Assembly (NCBI RefSeq): GCF_031846345.1
Contig: NZ_JAVRHX010000001.1
Coordinates: 1,240,001-1,304,000, forward strand
Direction: 5' to 3'
DNA from: Glaciecola petra
GTDB taxonomy: Bacteria; Pseudomonadota; Gammaproteobacteria; Enterobacterales; Alteromonadaceae
DNA: 64,000 bases
In this document: in pieces, positions 63,084 through 64,000 of the stretch
Numbering within the stretch: position 1 is the first letter of the stretch
Layout: every line of letters begins with the position of its first letter
Notes under the pieces: generated by a model
Databases searched by the model: none
What the model was told of the DNA's origin: nothing
What the model saw: only the letters and a program-made list of their open reading frames with translations
Program-made: the position numbers and the translations under genes

Positions 63084-63810
63084 GTTGAAGAGAAACCTTA
63101 CTTGAACCCTCAAGCGCTTTATTCATAAGATGTATTTCTTGTTGATCTAAATGTCTATACTGTCCCGGCTTTAAGCCAGCTAAGTTTATGTGCATAATGC
63201 GCTTTCTAACAAGTCTTTCTACATCATAACCACAAAATTCACACATACGCCGTATTTGACGATTTAAACCCTGTTGCAGCACAATATCAAAGCTCTTTTT
63301 ACCAATCATTGTGACTTTGCATGGCAACGTTATTGTATCTAATATTGGCACACCACTGGACATTTTCTTGATGAATAAAGGGTTAATATTCTTATTAACA
63401 CTTACTCTATAGAGTTTGTCGTGGGTGTTTTCAGCTCTCAGTATTTTATTGACAATATCACCGTCGTTTGTCAGTAAAATCAGGCCTTCTGACGGTTTAT
63501 CCAAGCGTCCAATTGGAAAGATTCGATGCTTAAACCCAATAGCATCTATGATATTTCCTTTCACTTTTCGTTCTGTTGTACAAATAACTCCTACCGGCTT
63601 GTGATAGGCAATATAAATTCTGTCACTTTTGTTTTCTGGCACCGCGTTTACTGCCTTGCCATCGACGGTTACTAGGTCGCTCTCAATCACTTTTGTGCCA
63701 AGTTCAGGGCTTTTGTTATTTATTCTAACGCGCCCTTGTTCGATCAACTTGTCGGCTTCACGTCGCGAACAATAACCGGTATCACTTATAAATTTGTTAA
63801 GTCTTTTCAT
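63073..63810 (-). CDS. rluF: 23S rRNA pseudouridine(2604) synthase RluF
   Basis: A 245-residue pseudouridine synthase of the RsuA family. The N-terminal S4 RNA-binding domain contains LNKFISDTGYCSRREADK, the catalytic Asp is in PIGRLDKPSEGL, and QGLNRQIRRMCEFCGY is the family C-terminal motif. It lacks the Lys-rich tail of E. coli RluF (290 residues). Start is an ATG at 63810 without a clear ribosome site; a TTG two codons upstream is open. Confidence 0.92.
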   Translation of the reverse strand: MKRLNKFISDTGYCSRREADKLIEQGRVRINNKSPELGTKVIESDLVTVDGKAVNAVPENKSDRIYIAYHKPVGVICTTERKVKGNIIDAIGFKHRIFPIGRLDKPSEGLILLTNDGDIVNKILRAENTHDKLYRVSVNKNINPLFIKKMSSGVPILDTITLPCKVTMIGKKSFDIVLQQGLNRQIRRMCEFCGYDVERLVRKRIMHINLAGLKPGQYRHLDQQEIHLMNKALEGSSKVSLQHAK

Positions 63811-63942
63811 TAACAATTTTTCTGTTTCATATTTGGCTGTGTTTTATACGCTTTAAAACAAAAAGCGTCAACTATCATAAATATTTAGAAAATGTTTAGT
63901 GGAGTCGTAATAACACTAAATGCAACTAAAACTTCGGAAACA

Positions 63943-63999
63943 CTACTTTTTTAATAGTGCTTTAATGCCGTCAGTTAATCCCTCTAAGGTAAGAGGATA
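63943..63999 (-). CDS. 3' end of an unidentified gene, cut by window end
   Basis: Reading leftward from the window edge, one frame is open for 18 codons to a TAG and gives YPLTLEGLTDGIKALLKK, an amphipathic Leu/Lys-rich tail that looks like a genuine C terminus, for example of an oxidoreductase or epimerase. It is upstream of rluF on the same strand. Too short for a family call. Confidence 0.4.
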   Translation of the reverse strand, partial: YPLTLEGLTDGIKALLKK

Positions 64000-64000
64000 C

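Noticed and set aside
1..64000. Mobile elements, CRISPR arrays, tRNA or rRNA genes
   Set aside because: No transposase, integrase, regularly spaced repeats or tRNA-like T-loop/acceptor patterns were recognised on reading both strands.

Overview
The window looks like chromosomal core DNA of an AT-rich marine gammaproteobacterium, most likely of the order Alteromonadales (Alteromonas/Glaciecola-like). This rests on conserved blocks shared with Enterobacteria, Vibrio and Shewanella (nrdAB-yfaE; bamC-dapA/gcvR-bcp; perM/bepA; purMN; cmoAB; alaA-yfbR-dgt; the plsX-fab-acpP-pabC-mltG-tmk-holB-tatD run), and on a GlyGly-CTERM-type secreted protease. I saw no IS element, prophage, CRISPR array, tRNA or rRNA. 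The species cannot be named from this sequence.

Layout. 1-2674: end of nrdA, then nrdB and the ferredoxin yfaE (class Ia ribonucleotide reductase and its cofactor maintenance). 2688-5445 (minus): purC, bamC, dapA. 5596-6604: gcvR and bcp, divergent from dapA. 6707-10462: a PerM-like exporter, the chaperone-protease BepA, a TlpA-like thioredoxin and an ArsC-like protein. 10588-13000: a DUF2069 membrane protein overlapping an unrecognised 654-residue lipoprotein with an HELAH zinc-protease motif. 12997-15019 (minus): DUF2066 protein and Hda. 15259-17711: purM, purN and a DUF3108 protein. 17895-20462: fadE, with a FadR-like operator just upstream and a histone-like Lys/Ala/Pro tail. 20593-23252: a LuxR-type response regulator, then cmoA and cmoB.

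23416-28207 is a tight four-gene operon: a GLYK-type glycerate kinase, a mannosyl/glucosyl-3-phosphoglycerate phosphatase-like HAD enzyme, a GpgS-like glucosyl-3-phosphoglycerate synthase and a GH13 sucrose-phosphorylase-like enzyme. Together these could make the compatible solute glucosylglycerate and recycle it to glucose-1-phosphate and phosphoglycerate. I regard this as the most interesting system in the window.

28303-35642: DUF2189 protein, an LRAT-like Cys/His protein, alaA, yfbR, a dGTPase of the VC1979 type, msrPQ, and a SulA-like gene behind a clear LexA box. 35667-46878 (minus): a long fatty-acid/cell-envelope run from yceD-rpmF-plsX to tatD plus a PNPOx-like gene, with many 1-4 base overlaps. 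47028-48900: maf and a fused SpmA/SpmB-type protein. 48901-49420 has no gene but contains a probable structured RNA ending in an intrinsic terminator. 49421-56970 (minus): tesB, an unusual protein kinase, rlmJ and the branched-chain 2-oxoacid dehydrogenase operon. 57391-61653: a 1420-residue secreted subtilase. 61719-63810 (minus): a MATE exporter and RluF. The last 60 bases probably hold the 3' end of another minus-strand gene.

Many starts are TTG or GTG. I shifted several starts inward where an ATG with a better ribosome site or family alignment was available.
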